Below are positions 45,011-54,290 of a stretch of 64,000 bases of DNA, in pieces. A program made the position numbers and the translations under genes. The stretch is from CBDEGU01 sp965238045. GTDB taxonomy: Bacteria > Acidobacteriota > Terriglobia > Bryobacterales > UBA6623. The notes under the pieces were generated by a model, which worked only from the letters and a program-made list of their open reading frames with translations, was not told where the DNA came from and searched no databases. The stretch covers positions 515,481 to 579,480 of the forward strand of contig CBDEGU010000007.1 in assembly GCA_965238045.1 (NCBI GenBank), written 5' to 3'. Each line of letters starts with the position of its first letter. Within the stretch, counting starts at the first letter, position 1.

Positions 45011-46583
45011 GAGCCTGTCCGAGTATTGGTCATTTTCTTCTTTGAGAAAAAACACAAGTGGGCGATAATGGTTTATGGGAAAAACTTACCGCCCCTACCT
45101 TCCCGAGCAAGAACTGCTGCTGCCTCCTAGTTTGCGCGATTGGCTGCCGGAAAGCCACCTCGTCTACTTCGTCAGCGACGTGGTCGATCAACTGGATTTG
45201 TCGGCGATCGAGAAGGTCTATGAAAAGGAGTGGCGCGGCCAGCCGCCTTACCATCCGCGGCTGATGGTGAAGCTGCTGCTCTACGGCTACTGCCTGGGGG
45301 TGCGTTCCTCGCGCAAGATCGCCGAGCGTCTGGTCGAGGACGTGCCTTTTCGGGTGTTGGCGGCCGGCAATCAGCCCGACTTCCGCACGATTTCCGACTT
45401 TCGCAAGATCCACCTGGAAGCGCTGCACCAGCTGTTCGAGCAGGTGTTGCGGCTGGCGCTGGAAGCCGGGGCGATGAAGCTGGGTCGGGTGGCGCTGGAC
45501 GGCACGAAGATGAAAGCCAACGCCTCCAAGCACAAGGCCATGAGTTGGGGGCGGATGAAGCAAACCGAGCAGCAGATTGCCGCCGAGGTCCAACAGATGC
45601 TGACCGAAGCGGAGAGGGCCGATGCCGCCGAGGACGCCCGCTACGGGCCTGAGCAGACGGGCCAGGAGCTGCCCGAGGAGTTGCAGCGCCGCCAGACGCG
45701 GCTGGAAAAGATTCGGCAAGCCCAGAGAGCCCTAAAACAAAGGGCGCGCGACAAAGCGGCCGCCCAAGACCACTCAGCCGACGACGTCCGCAAAGCGAAG
45801 CCGCGCGACAAGGATCAGTACAACTTCAGCGATCCGGAATCGCGCATCATGAAAGGCGGCGACGGGTTCTTGCAGGCCTACAACGCGCAGGCGGCGGTGG
45901 AGGGGGTCTGTCAGTTGATCGTGGGGCAGACGGTGACGCAGGCGGCGAACGACAAACAACAACTGCAGCCGCTGCTCGAAGCGGTCGAGCAGCAGGCGGG
46001 GCAGCGGCCACAACAAGTGTTGGCCGACAGCGGCTATTGTTCGGAGCAGAATCTGCAATCTTTGGAATCGGCCGCCGCGCCGGAGAACAAGATTGAGGCT
46101 TACATCGCCACGAAGAAAGACAAGCACGGGGAGCGGCCACCGCCAGCGAAGCGCGGACCCTTGCGGCGGGGAGCAACGCGGCTGGAGCGGATGAAACGCA
46201 AATTGCAGACGCGGGCTGGAGCGAAGGTTTACGCCCAACGCAAGGGGATCGTCGAGCCGGTGTTTGGTCAGATCAAACAGGGGCGCGGGATGCGAGGGTT
46301 TCTCTTGCGCGGGTTGGAGAAGGTGCGCGGCGAATGGGCGTTGATTTGCCTGACGCACAACATATTGAAGATGCACACCCTCTGCCATGGATAGCAAGAA
46401 GGAAATGCGGTTCGAAGAGTTCGCGGAGGCTTCTGCGGGGCGCGAGAAACTGCTGCCAGGCGGTGTTTGTCCATCCCGCCCGACTTCGACCGCCCGAGCC
46501 CTGCCTTTGCCGAACGAGTAAATCTCCCGCCGGAAATTCAACCCAGCACCAAAACCGTGCCAAGCTGATACTCGGACGGACTC
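45011..46583 (+). mobile_element. IS1182-type insertion sequence
   Basis: 1,573 bp. The left end begins GAGCCTGTCCGAGTAT and the complement of the right end begins GAGTCCGTCCGAGTAT (14 of 16 match), and both ends are flanked by CTAG (45007-45010 and 46584-46587), a palindromic 4-bp target typical of this group. It holds one transposase and about 190 bp of noncoding sequence after it. It separates the first 34 codons of the RHS gene from the rest. Confidence 0.9.
45075..46394 (+). CDS. IS1182-type DDE transposase
   Basis: 439 residues. The N-terminal DUF772-like region (LPESHLVYFVSDVVDQLDLS, then YHPRLMVKLLLYGYCLGVRSSRKI) and the block PDFRTISDFRKIHLE are typical of IS1182/IS5-like transposases. 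Catalytic Asp in VALDGTKMKANASKHKAMS; next Asp in VLADSGYCSEQN; Glu in GIVEPVFGQIKQGRGMRGF. A charged helical insert (KAMSWGRMKQTEQQIAAEV...) lies between the first two. The frame is intact, so the element may be active. Confidence 0.93.
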   Translation: MGKTYRPYLPEQELLLPPSLRDWLPESHLVYFVSDVVDQLDLSAIEKVYEKEWRGQPPYHPRLMVKLLLYGYCLGVRSSRKIAERLVEDVPFRVLAAGNQPDFRTISDFRKIHLEALHQLFEQVLRLALEAGAMKLGRVALDGTKMKANASKHKAMSWGRMKQTEQQIAAEVQQMLTEAERADAAEDARYGPEQTGQELPEELQRRQTRLEKIRQAQRALKQRARDKAAAQDHSADDVRKAKPRDKDQYNFSDPESRIMKGGDGFLQAYNAQAAVEGVCQLIVGQTVTQAANDKQQLQPLLEAVEQQAGQRPQQVLADSGYCSEQNLQSLESAAAPENKIEAYIATKKDKHGERPPPAKRGPLRRGATRLERMKRKLQTRAGAKVYAQRKGIVEPVFGQIKQGRGMRGFLLRGLEKVRGEWALICLTHNILKMHTLCHG

Positions 46584-46587
46584 CTAG

Positions 46588-49432
46588 GAAATCTGCTGCG
46601 TCTGATCGGAGCCGCATCCCTGAGTGCCTTGCTGGCAGCGGTTTCCATGGCCAGGCTCCACCGGAGCTCACTACCAGCATCTTCGACGGAGCCACGCCGC
46701 CGGCCGTCGCGGCCGGCGCCCCCGCCGGGTCTTTTGCTCTCAGCGGCTTTGAATCGGTCAATCTCTTCACCGGCAAAGTGAACTTCTCGCTGCCTCTGCT
46801 CAGCGTCGGCGGTCGGGGCGAAGCCGGCTACACGATGATGCTCAGGCTCGAGCGATCCTGGGGCTTCGACACGCTGTGGATTTGCGGCACAACCAATTGT
46901 GACCCGGAAGTGCCGGTTCACAGCGCGATGCCGATGGAAACGACGATCGACTTCGATCCGGGTTATGGCCCGGGTGTTTTCACCAAGAGGACCGGCTTCA
47001 AAACCGTCCCGGGCATCGACCCGGTGGATTGTCAGGAAGGCGACATCATGCAGGAGCGAAAGCTCACGCGTCTCACCTTCATGAAGGCCGATGGCACCGA
47101 GATCTCGCTTCGCGATGAGAAATTCGATGGTGAGCCGTTCATCTGGGTGGACGCCGAAGACTGCCCGCAAGCGCCTTCGCCTTTTCAAGATCGCGGGCGA
47201 AAATTCGTGGCTGCTGACGGGTCAGCGACGATCTTCGTCCGAGACTCAGTGGCCGACGAAGACACAAGTTTTCGCACATACAGCGACGGTGAGGCCATCT
47301 TCACGGACCCCCAGCTTGGCCCTCCCGGCAATGTGGCCTCGCGCAACGGCACGATCTTCCGCATCGACGGCGGCTTGGTCTCGTCGATCCGCGACCGGAA
47401 CGGAAACCAGACGCTCTTCGAGTACAACGGCCCCGGCGGCATGGTCAGCAAGGTCACAGACCCCCTGGGCCGGGTTGTCAACGTCTGCTACGCCAATGAA
47501 CTCTGCCTCGGCACGACCACGCTCTACGACCGCATCGTGTACACGGGCGCGGGCGGCAACGAACGGACCATCGAAGTGCATTGGGAGAAATTGTATACGC
47601 CAGCGTCCAATCTCTTTTGTTCGCAGCTCGAACCGGGCAACACGGCGATCGAGAACTTCCTCTGCCCCGGCACTGCCGGTACCGCGAAGACACACGACGA
47701 ACTCTTTTCTCCGGTCGAAAAGGGCGGCGATCTGGTGTCAGACTCCACTCTCTTCAACCCCGACCTCGTCTCCATGGTCAAGCTGCCCAACGGTGAGAGC
47801 TACGACTTCACCTACAACGTCTACGGCGAACTCTACAGCGTGACCCTCCCTACCGGCGGCATTATCGAATACGATATCCTGCCGGCCGTCACCTCGGCAG
47901 GCTGCAGCCTCACCAGCGCTCCCTTCTGCGCCGGCATCCAGGACGTCAACAGCAGCCTCTCTCTCCATCGCCGCGTCACCGAGCGGCGCGAGAAGGCCAA
48001 CGGCGGCTCCACCGTAACCGCCAGCAAGACTTTCTCGTTCACCACCAGCTCAGGCTGTCTGCCGTCTCTTCCGGTCGGCAACGAATGCACCGAGGTCACA
48101 GTCAAGCACTACGACGGCCCGTCCGGGGGCACGCCACTATCGGAAGAGCGTCACCACTACTACGGCTCGACGATCAACCCCGTCAGCACTTCGCCTTGGG
48201 AGTACTCCCACTGGCGCACCGGCAAGGAGTTTAAGACCGAAATCAAATCGGGCTCCGGTGCCAACCTCCGCCGCACCGAAAACGTCTGGGAACAGCGCGC
48301 GCCCCTCAACTGGTGGCTCAACCCCACCCCGCCCAATCCCCCGAGCGCCGCCAACGGCAACATCAACGACAACTCGCCGCCCAACGACCCTCGCATCGCC
48401 AACACCGACACCTATCTGCTCGACGGCGGCCAGCAAGTTTCCCGTGTCGAGTTCGACTACTCCAACGATCGCTACAGCAACCGGACCGACATCAAGCAGT
48501 ACGCCTACGGCTCCAGCGCGCCCGGCGGTCTGCTGCGCTGGTTTCACGCCGCCTACGATACCAGCAGCACCTATACCCAGTCGGCTGTCAACTTCGACGT
48601 GGTCGGACCCGTTCTCAAGTCCTATTTGCCAAGCGTCAAAGTGGATGAATGGATCTGTGGCGCCGGGGCCTCAAGCTGTTCTTCGGGCAGCGCCGTCGCC
48701 AAATCCAACTTCCTGATTGACCAGGGCAGCCTCGACAGCCGCTCGGGCATGACCGGGCACGACACCACCGGGTTTGGCTCCAGCTACGCCGTGCGCGGCA
48801 ACGTCACCAGCCTGCGCCGCTGGAATGCCCAGGACGCCGTCTGGATCAGTCAAATACTGAAGTACGACATCGCGGGCAACGTCACCCTGGCCACCGACCC
48901 CAACTCGAACGATACGACGATCAGCTACACCGACGACTTCACAAGCGGCAATCCGCCATCGGGTTCGACCTTCGCCTTCCCCTCAACCATCGTCCGCGAC
49001 GCTGGTGGGTTCAACCACACCACCACCTTCCGCTACGACTACAACCTCGGCCGACAGACCGAGATGTTCGACGAGAACAACACGAAGACGACCTTCGCTT
49101 ACGCCGACAACCTCGACCGCCCCACTCAGATCGTGGCGGCTCCCGGTACCAGCGATTCATCGGCTACCTCGTTCTCCTACATCGACACGCCACTCAGCGG
49201 CTCGGTCACCACCACGCAACAGCAGGAATCGTGCGGCTCGGCGCCAGGGTCCGATCTCATCATCAGTTCCGTGCTCTTCGACGGCTTCGGGCGCCAGATC
49301 GAATCTCGTCAGGACAGCGGCCCCCTGGGCGCCGTCAGAACGCAGCAGGAATACGACGGCCTCGGCCGCGTCGACCGAACCTCGAATCCTTTCGTCGGCT
49401 CCTCCGCCTCCGACTGGACCACCACCGGCTAG
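46588..49432 (+). pseudogene. RHS-repeat protein, N-terminal and central part (frameshifted, ends at in-frame TAG)
   Basis: After the insertion element the first ~20 codons encode a signal-peptide core in one frame; near 46650 (ATGGCCAGGCTCC) a single C appears to be missing, and the body continues in the next frame as QAPPELTTSIFDG. The body has the opening of RHS/YD proteins: FALSGFESVNLFTGKVNFSL, RLERSWGFDTLWIC, DRNGNQTLFEYNGPGG with DPLGRVVNVCY, and many YD repeats later (YDIAGNVTLATDPN, YDYNLGRQTEMFDENN, YDGLGRVDRTSNPF). The frame reaches TAG at 49430-49432 in the middle of a YD repeat and resumes at once (DALGRAIQVTHPDG). It has no start codon of its own outside the element. Confidence 0.85.
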
Positions 49433-51817
49433 GACGCCCTCGGCCGCGCCATCCAGGTCACCCATCCCGACGGATCGATGGCCGCCACCACCTACGTCGT
49501 CAACGTGACCACCGTCACCGGCGAGGCGGGCAAGTCGCGCCAAAACACCACCAACGCTCTCGGCCAGCTCACTCAGGTCGTCGAAGATCCCGGCGGGCCG
49601 CTCAACTACCTGACCACCTACGGCTACGACACGCTCGGCAATCTGACCCAGGCCAGCCAGACCTCGCAGACGCGCACCTTCGTCTACAACTCGCTCAGCC
49701 GCCTCACCTCGGCCACTAACCCCGAGAGCAACACCGTCAATTTCACCTACGACGCCAACGGCAACTTGCTCACCAAAACCGACGCCCGCGCCATCACCAC
49801 CACCACCGGCTACGACTCGCTCAACCGCCCCATCTCGACCAGCTACACCGATGGGACGACGCAGCCGGTCACTTTCTGCTACGAGGGCAAAGTCTACGAT
49901 CCGGCCACCGGCGGCTGCGCGAATCCATCCCCGGCCATCCCGAATTCCATCGCCCGGCTGACCGGCGTGGGGTCATCGGTTTCGGCCACCAACTTCACCG
50001 ATTTCGACCTCCTGGGGCGCATTCTCAGCAGCCACCAGGCGACCGACGGCTTCCAGTACAACTTCGCCTACACCTACAACCTGGGCGGAGGACTCGAAAC
50101 CCAGCAATACCCCTCGGGCTTGGTGGCCAAGACCTGCTACGACGCCGCCGGACGCATCACCGATGTCACCAACGACGGCACCTCCGCCCCCTACGCCTCC
50201 GGCATCGAATACGCCCCGCACGGCGCCGCCGACAAGCTCACGCTAGGCAATGGCCTCTCCGAACACACCAATTTCAACAACCGCCTCCAGCCCACGCAAA
50301 TCGGCCTCGGTACCACTCCGGGCACCACCAACAAGCTCCTGCTCAACTTCACCTACGGCGGGACCAGCAACAACGGCAACATCCTGACGCAAACCATCAC
50401 CCCGCCCGGCCTCACCGCGCTCGTGCAGAACTACACCTATGACCCGGTCAATCGCATCCTGACGGCGTCCGAGGCAGCGGGAGCCAACTGGTCGCGCACC
50501 TACGACTACGACCCCTACGGCAATCGCGCGGTCATTGCCACCTCGGGACTGCCGACCTCGCCGCTGATGCCCGGCACGCTGGCGGCCTTCAGCACGGCGA
50601 CAAACCAGATCACCCTCACCGGAACCAGCTACGACCTCGCCGGCAATCAGACCGCGACCGCGCTGAACGAGACCCTCGTCTACGACGCCAACAATCACCA
50701 AACCAGCTATTTCGACCCGATCTCGGCCGTCACCACGGACTACGAGTACGACGGCCAGGGCAACCGCGTCAAGAAGATCGCGCCGTCGAAGACCGGCATC
50801 TACGTCTACGACGCCTTCGGCAAGCTGGCCGCCGAGTATTCGACCGTCGCGCCATCGGACCCAGGGACGCACTACCGCACCGTCGACCACCTGGGCTCGA
50901 CGCGCCTGGTCACCGACGCCGCCGGGACCGAGATCGAGCGCCGCGACTACCTGCCCTTCGGCGAAGAGATCCCCTCGACCGTAGGCAACCGAGGCGCCGG
51001 CTCCACCTCCACCCTCGACGACCGCCACCGTTTCACCGGCAAGGAACGCGACACCGAATCCCAACTCGACTACTTCCTGGCCCGCTACTACTCCGGCCCC
51101 ATGGGGCGGTTCCTCAGCGTAGATCCTGGTGGAGCCGGAGCGGATTACGTGGATCCTCAGCGCTGGCATGGTTACTCCTACACCCGCAACAACCCTTTGG
51201 CGTTTGTAGATCCGGATGGCGAGAAACTTCGGATTGCTGCTGCCCAATCAGCGAAGGACACGGCCACTCTGATAGGTGGCCTCGCGCGCCAGTATTCGAC
51301 GTCCATAGGTCGCACTCAGATCGAAAGGGTTGCTGGCAGCATTTTCGAGGTCGAAGTCGGGATCGGCCCTCTAGCCAAGAGTACCCAAGGCCCGGCCAAC
51401 ACTGGCTCAGGACTCGGCACTACTTTCGGGACAACCTCGACTCACCTCACGGGTGGTATAACTGAAGTAGACGTTAGGACAAATCAAGACGGCACGAAGA
51501 TCGCCAACATCCGTGGGCCAGAAGGTATGGAGCGGTCCTCTCCGATTCGTGTGACAGTCGATCCTAAGAACGCTCGGCAGTTCGGAAAGTCCGTACCCCG
51601 CGTACTGGCACACGAACTAGGGGGCCATACAACCACCATCCTCGACGCTGTCGAGCGGCCCGGCGCGGTACCGGGTTTCCCTGGTCTCGATCTGACGGGT
51701 ACGGATCCCAAGTACGACGAACCCGGAGCTCGGAAGAGTGAGAAAATAGGCAAGATACCGCGCAAACCAGCACCTGGAGCGGTTGAGGCGGTCAAGAAGA
51801 TACTCGGCCTGGAATGA
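49433..51817 (+). CDS. RHS-repeat protein, C-terminal part with a HELGGH toxin-like domain
   Basis: Same frame as the part before the TAG; first ATG is 49478. YD repeats continue (YDTLGNLTQASQTS, YDANGNLLTKTDAR, YDSLNRPISTSYTD, YDPYGNRAVIATSG) to the RHS core end: DHLGSTRLVTDAAGTEIERRDYLPFGE, FTGKERDTESQLDYFLARYYS and MGRFLSVDPGG. After that, from about 51130, composition shifts and a variable ~220-residue C-terminal domain follows, with VLAHELGGHTTTILDA, an HExxH zinc-protease motif. This is the classic layout of polymorphic toxins, in which the RHS shell encloses a swapped-in effector. The small exported protein 4 bp downstream may be its immunity partner. Confidence 0.85.
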   Translation, partial: DALGRAIQVTHPDGSMAATTYVVNVTTVTGEAGKSRQNTTNALGQLTQVVEDPGGPLNYLTTYGYDTLGNLTQASQTSQTRTFVYNSLSRLTSATNPESNTVNFTYDANGNLLTKTDARAITTTTGYDSLNRPISTSYTDGTTQPVTFCYEGKVYDPATGGCANPSPAIPNSIARLTGVGSSVSATNFTDFDLLGRILSSHQATDGFQYNFAYTYNLGGGLETQQYPSGLVAKTCYDAAGRITDVTNDGTSAPYASGIEYAPHGAADKLTLGNGLSEHTNFNNRLQPTQIGLGTTPGTTNKLLLNFTYGGTSNNGNILTQTITPPGLTALVQNYTYDPVNRILTASEAAGANWSRTYDYDPYGNRAVIATSGLPTSPLMPGTLAAFSTATNQITLTGTSYDLAGNQTATALNETLVYDANNHQTSYFDPISAVTTDYEYDGQGNRVKKIAPSKTGIYVYDAFGKLAAEYSTVAPSDPGTHYRTVDHLGSTRLVTDAAGTEIERRDYLPFGEEIPSTVGNRGAGSTSTLDDRHRFTGKERDTESQLDYFLARYYSGPMGRFLSVDPGGAGADYVDPQRWHGYSYTRNNPLAFVDPDGEKLRIAAAQSAKDTATLIGGLARQYSTSIGRTQIERVAGSIFEVEVGIGPLAKSTQGPANTGSGLGTTFGTTSTHLTGGITEVDVRTNQDGTKIANIRGPEGMERSSPIRVTVDPKNARQFGKSVPRVLAHELGGHTTTILDAVERPGAVPGFPGLDLTGTDPKYDEPGARKSEKIGKIPRKPAPGAVEAVKKILGLE

Positions 51818-51821
51818 CAGC

Positions 51822-52481
51822 ATGATGCGTTGGCTTCGACCCACGTTGGTTCCGCTTTGCTTCGCTCTTCTCTTCGGGGGCCCGATGTGCATTGGGCAAA
51901 CCGAAATCGAGAACGTGCTTAAGCTGCCCTTTCCCGAAAAGAGCGCGGAGATGCGCAAGCGTATCCTGGCGCTCGGCGCCGAGGGTGCTCCATTTGTAAC
52001 TCGGGACATCCTTGAGGGTGACGTGAGTGGTGTATACTTCGCGCGCAGGAGCTTCTTGATCGGCGTCATATTCCATTACAACTCAAGTCTCGCCCAGCCC
52101 TATGTCCACCAACTCCTTAGTCGCGAGAATAACCCGATCGTCGTCATGATAACTATCAGGAGCATAGCGTACGACAGGCGATCCGAGTATGTCGCTGGGC
52201 TTGTAGGAACCCTCGATGACCTTAGGGTCGGGATAACTATCGAACGTTCACACTATCCAGCGATTCCCGTCACTATCCGGGCCGAAGCCATAGAGGCTCT
52301 CGAAAAGATTTTTGAGTTGCAGCTTGGAGGCGAGCAATCATTGGAGGAGGAAAAGGCTGAGCTCTGGCGCGCATGGGCTGCGAAGAGAGGTACGGGAAAG
52401 TCGGGGACAGGGGAAAGTCGGGGACAGGCTACGACTCTTGAGAACGACGGAGAACGAGACCCCAAATCAGCTAAGCGATGA
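51822..52481 (+). CDS. Small exported protein next to RHS toxin end; possible immunity protein
   Basis: 219 residues from ATG 51822, four bases after the RHS stop. Export signal MRWLRPTLVPLCFALLFGG. The mature part is helical and looks like short HEAT-type repeats (EKSAEMRKRILALGAEGAPFV, LAQPYVHQLLSREN, IRAEAIEALEKIFEL). The tail is low-complexity and charged; within it a 17-base unit (GGAAAGTCGGGGACAGG) is almost exactly doubled near 52396-52429, so the original C-terminus may have been overwritten by a repeat. Position and size fit an immunity protein for a periplasmic metallopeptidase toxin, but there is no family match. Confidence 0.6.
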   Translation: MMRWLRPTLVPLCFALLFGGPMCIGQTEIENVLKLPFPEKSAEMRKRILALGAEGAPFVTRDILEGDVSGVYFARRSFLIGVIFHYNSSLAQPYVHQLLSRENNPIVVMITIRSIAYDRRSEYVAGLVGTLDDLRVGITIERSHYPAIPVTIRAEAIEALEKIFELQLGGEQSLEEEKAELWRAWAAKRGTGKSGTGESRGQATTLENDGERDPKSAKR

Positions 52482-52612
52482 CCTCACAACAACATCCACC
52501 GGCAAGCCCCCTGCCAAGCCCATCCCCCCGCGGTAACCTGGATACGAATGCCAGCCATCGCTGCACCAGAACCAAACAGCAAACACGACAACCGCAATCC
52601 ACGGACAACCCG

Positions 52613-52738
52613 ATGACCAAACAAACCCAATCGCCCCATCCGGCGACCCTGCTTCTGCTCGCCGCGGTCCTCGTCTGGGCCGCCGCCCCCATCCAGGCCC
52701 AGACCGCGCCCGCCCAGCGCATCTCGTTCCAGGTCTAA
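52613..52738 (+). pseudogene. Secretin-like protein, signal-peptide part ending at in-frame TAA
   Basis: 41 codons from ATG 52613: a signal peptide (PATLLLLAAVLVWAAAPIQAQ) and the first mature strand (APAQRISFQV). TAA at 52736-52738 interrupts; the very next codon is ATG and the frame continues as MVQAGPAAIDAVAQKRLLAAA, which fits onto the strand as ISFQV-x-MVQAG. Confidence 0.6.
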
Positions 52739-53407
52739 ATGGTGCAGGCCGGCCCGGCGGCCATCGACGCCGTGGCGCAGAAGCGCCTGCTCGCCGCCGC
52801 CGATCTCGTCCCCGCCGGCACGATCAGCCTCCACATCCTCGAGCAGAACGCCGCCCTCGCCGCGCTGGTTGACGCCCAAGCCACCGCCGGCACGCTCGAA
52901 CTCATCGCCGCCCCCGTCCTCTCGGCCCCCAACGGACGCTGGGTCGATTTCCTGATCGGCGGCCAGTACGCCGTCCCGGTCGTGGCCGACGAAGCCGCGC
53001 TCGCCGCCCTGCCGGCCGAGGCGCCGCGCCCGCCGCCACCGGTGATTCCGCGCGAGATGGGCATCCGCCTGCGCCTGCGCCCAATCCTGCTGCCCGACGG
53101 CAAGATCCGCATCCGCATCCTGGCCACGGTAACCTCGGTCGATTTCGAGCAGGCCACGCTGCGCTCGGGCTACTTCGTCCCGGCGATGGCCTCGCGCCAA
53201 ATCAACACCTTCATCGACATCGCCCCCGGACAAGGCTTCGCCATCACGGGCCTGGTCAACGAGCAAGTGATGCGGCAATTCGCCCGCATCCCCGAGCTAG
53301 CCGCGACAAGAATGATCCAAACCTTCGAGGACGCCAAAGGCCGCCGCCCGGAAAGCAACCTGCTGCTGCTCTTCACGCCCACCGTGCTCGAGCCGCCGTC
53401 CGACTAG
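52739..53407 (+). CDS. Secretin-like (type II/pilus system) domain protein
   Basis: 222 residues from ATG 52739, directly after the TAA. The C-terminal ~110 residues resemble the secretin beta-domain: GIRLRLRPILLPDGKIRIRI, a paired hairpin, INTFIDIAPGQGFAITGLVN (the GQ-x-FAI-GL strand), FARIPELA and SNLLLLFTPTVLEPP at the end. Full secretins of type II secretion or Tad pili are over 400 residues and have N-domains; only about 80 residues precede the beta-domain here, so this is a short form. Without the upstream signal peptide the product would stay in the cytoplasm. A Pro-rich loop (EAPRPPPPVIP) separates the halves. Confidence 0.65.
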   Translation: MVQAGPAAIDAVAQKRLLAAADLVPAGTISLHILEQNAALAALVDAQATAGTLELIAAPVLSAPNGRWVDFLIGGQYAVPVVADEAALAALPAEAPRPPPPVIPREMGIRLRLRPILLPDGKIRIRILATVTSVDFEQATLRSGYFVPAMASRQINTFIDIAPGQGFAITGLVNEQVMRQFARIPELAATRMIQTFEDAKGRRPESNLLLLFTPTVLEPPSD

Positions 53408-53930
53408 CCGGGCGCGCGGGGAGTGGGGACGGCGCGCGGGGACAGAGCCCCCCCACAGCCCAGCCACCCGCCACCAACCTCCAGCCCCCAGATCCAGCCC
53501 CAGAACGCCAAAATCGAACTACCAAACAGACCCATCTCGCCGAACCCCATCGAAATCAGCGTCTTAGTTAGCACCCGCCACCGGCCACCGGCTGTCCCCC
53601 AAAAAACCCCACCCAGCCAAATCCGTCAAACCGGTCTGCCAAACAGACCCAATTGCACCCGTTCACGAGATTTCCCGCCCCACAAATCAACAACACAACC
53701 CCTAGCCTCCCCGCCGAGGACTGTCACTCATCTTCGCGTCCTCACTCCATCAACGACAGCCAAGCGGCCCTCGCGGCGAAAATGAGCTGACTGTACCCAG
53801 GACCACGGAATCCACCGCTGGAATCCCCCGCTGGAATCCACCGCACCGAACCCCAAATCCCCCGCCCCCCCTGTCACGAGATTCCTCTCCCACCAAATCA
53901 ACAACATACGCAAAAATCCCCCAAAAACAC
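53408..53930. other. G-poor, C/A-rich noncoding block with decayed direct repeats
   Basis: The plus strand is rich in C and A and very poor in G. Imperfect direct repeats are visible: CCAAACAGACCCA at about 53522 and 53639, and ACGAGATT-(C-rich)-AAATCAACAACA at about 53666 and 53876. Open frames in this block have low-complexity Pro/Thr composition and are not called. Confidence 0.6.
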
Positions 53931-53942
53931 TTGACACCCCGT

Positions 53943-54290
53943 GCTAGTCTAAACCCGTAACGACCGGAAAGGATAGATCACCGCGATCCCCCGACCGTTT
54001 CCTGGCCAGGACAGAAAGCTCGCTCAGCAGTTCATCACCTCCTCGAATCACAGAGGAGAGGGTGACTGCCAAGGCGGGTCTTCGGACGGCTCTCGAAAGT
54101 GGACATCCACCGCGAAGGGCTACGAGCGCAGTCGTGCACCATCGCCGCGCGGGATCACCGCGCGGCAAGACCGCGCCAGAGAACCCTTCGCCCGGAACCG
54201 CCTGCAACTTCAGGCTGAGGCGGCTCGCCGGGATCGACATAGTCGGAACGAGAGGCGTCTCTCACTTCTTTGAAATTTGAAAAAGAAGCA
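53943..54290. ncRNA. Hairpin-rich noncoding block; possible structured RNA
   Basis: Unlike the blocks on both sides, this ~350-base part has normal G content and several strong hairpins: GCCGCGCGG at 54144-54152 with CCGCGCGGC at 54158-54166 (nine perfect pairs, loop GATCA), and TCACC-TCCTC with GAGGA-x-GGTGA at 54035-54065. CCTGGCCAGG is at 54001-54010. I recognise no RNA family (not RNase P, tmRNA, 6S or SRP). Strand is undetermined. This is a low-confidence call based on folding potential alone. Confidence 0.25.

Noticed and set aside
46334..46583. ATG 46334 as the RHS start
   Set aside because: It lies inside the IS1182-type transposase and before the right end of the element; the frame there is accidental.
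47091..48716. Alternative plus-strand frames (250 and 152 codons) within the RHS gene
   Set aside because: Out-of-frame shadows with Ser/Arg/Thr/Pro bias; the RHS frame has clear YD repeats.
53423..53785. 120-codon plus-strand frame after the secretin-like gene
   Set aside because: Low-complexity Pro/Thr/Ser translation of C/A-rich noncoding DNA.
53944..54240. 98-codon minus-strand frame in the hairpin-rich block
   Set aside because: Composition is not protein-like, no ribosome site, and it lies over strong inverted repeats.
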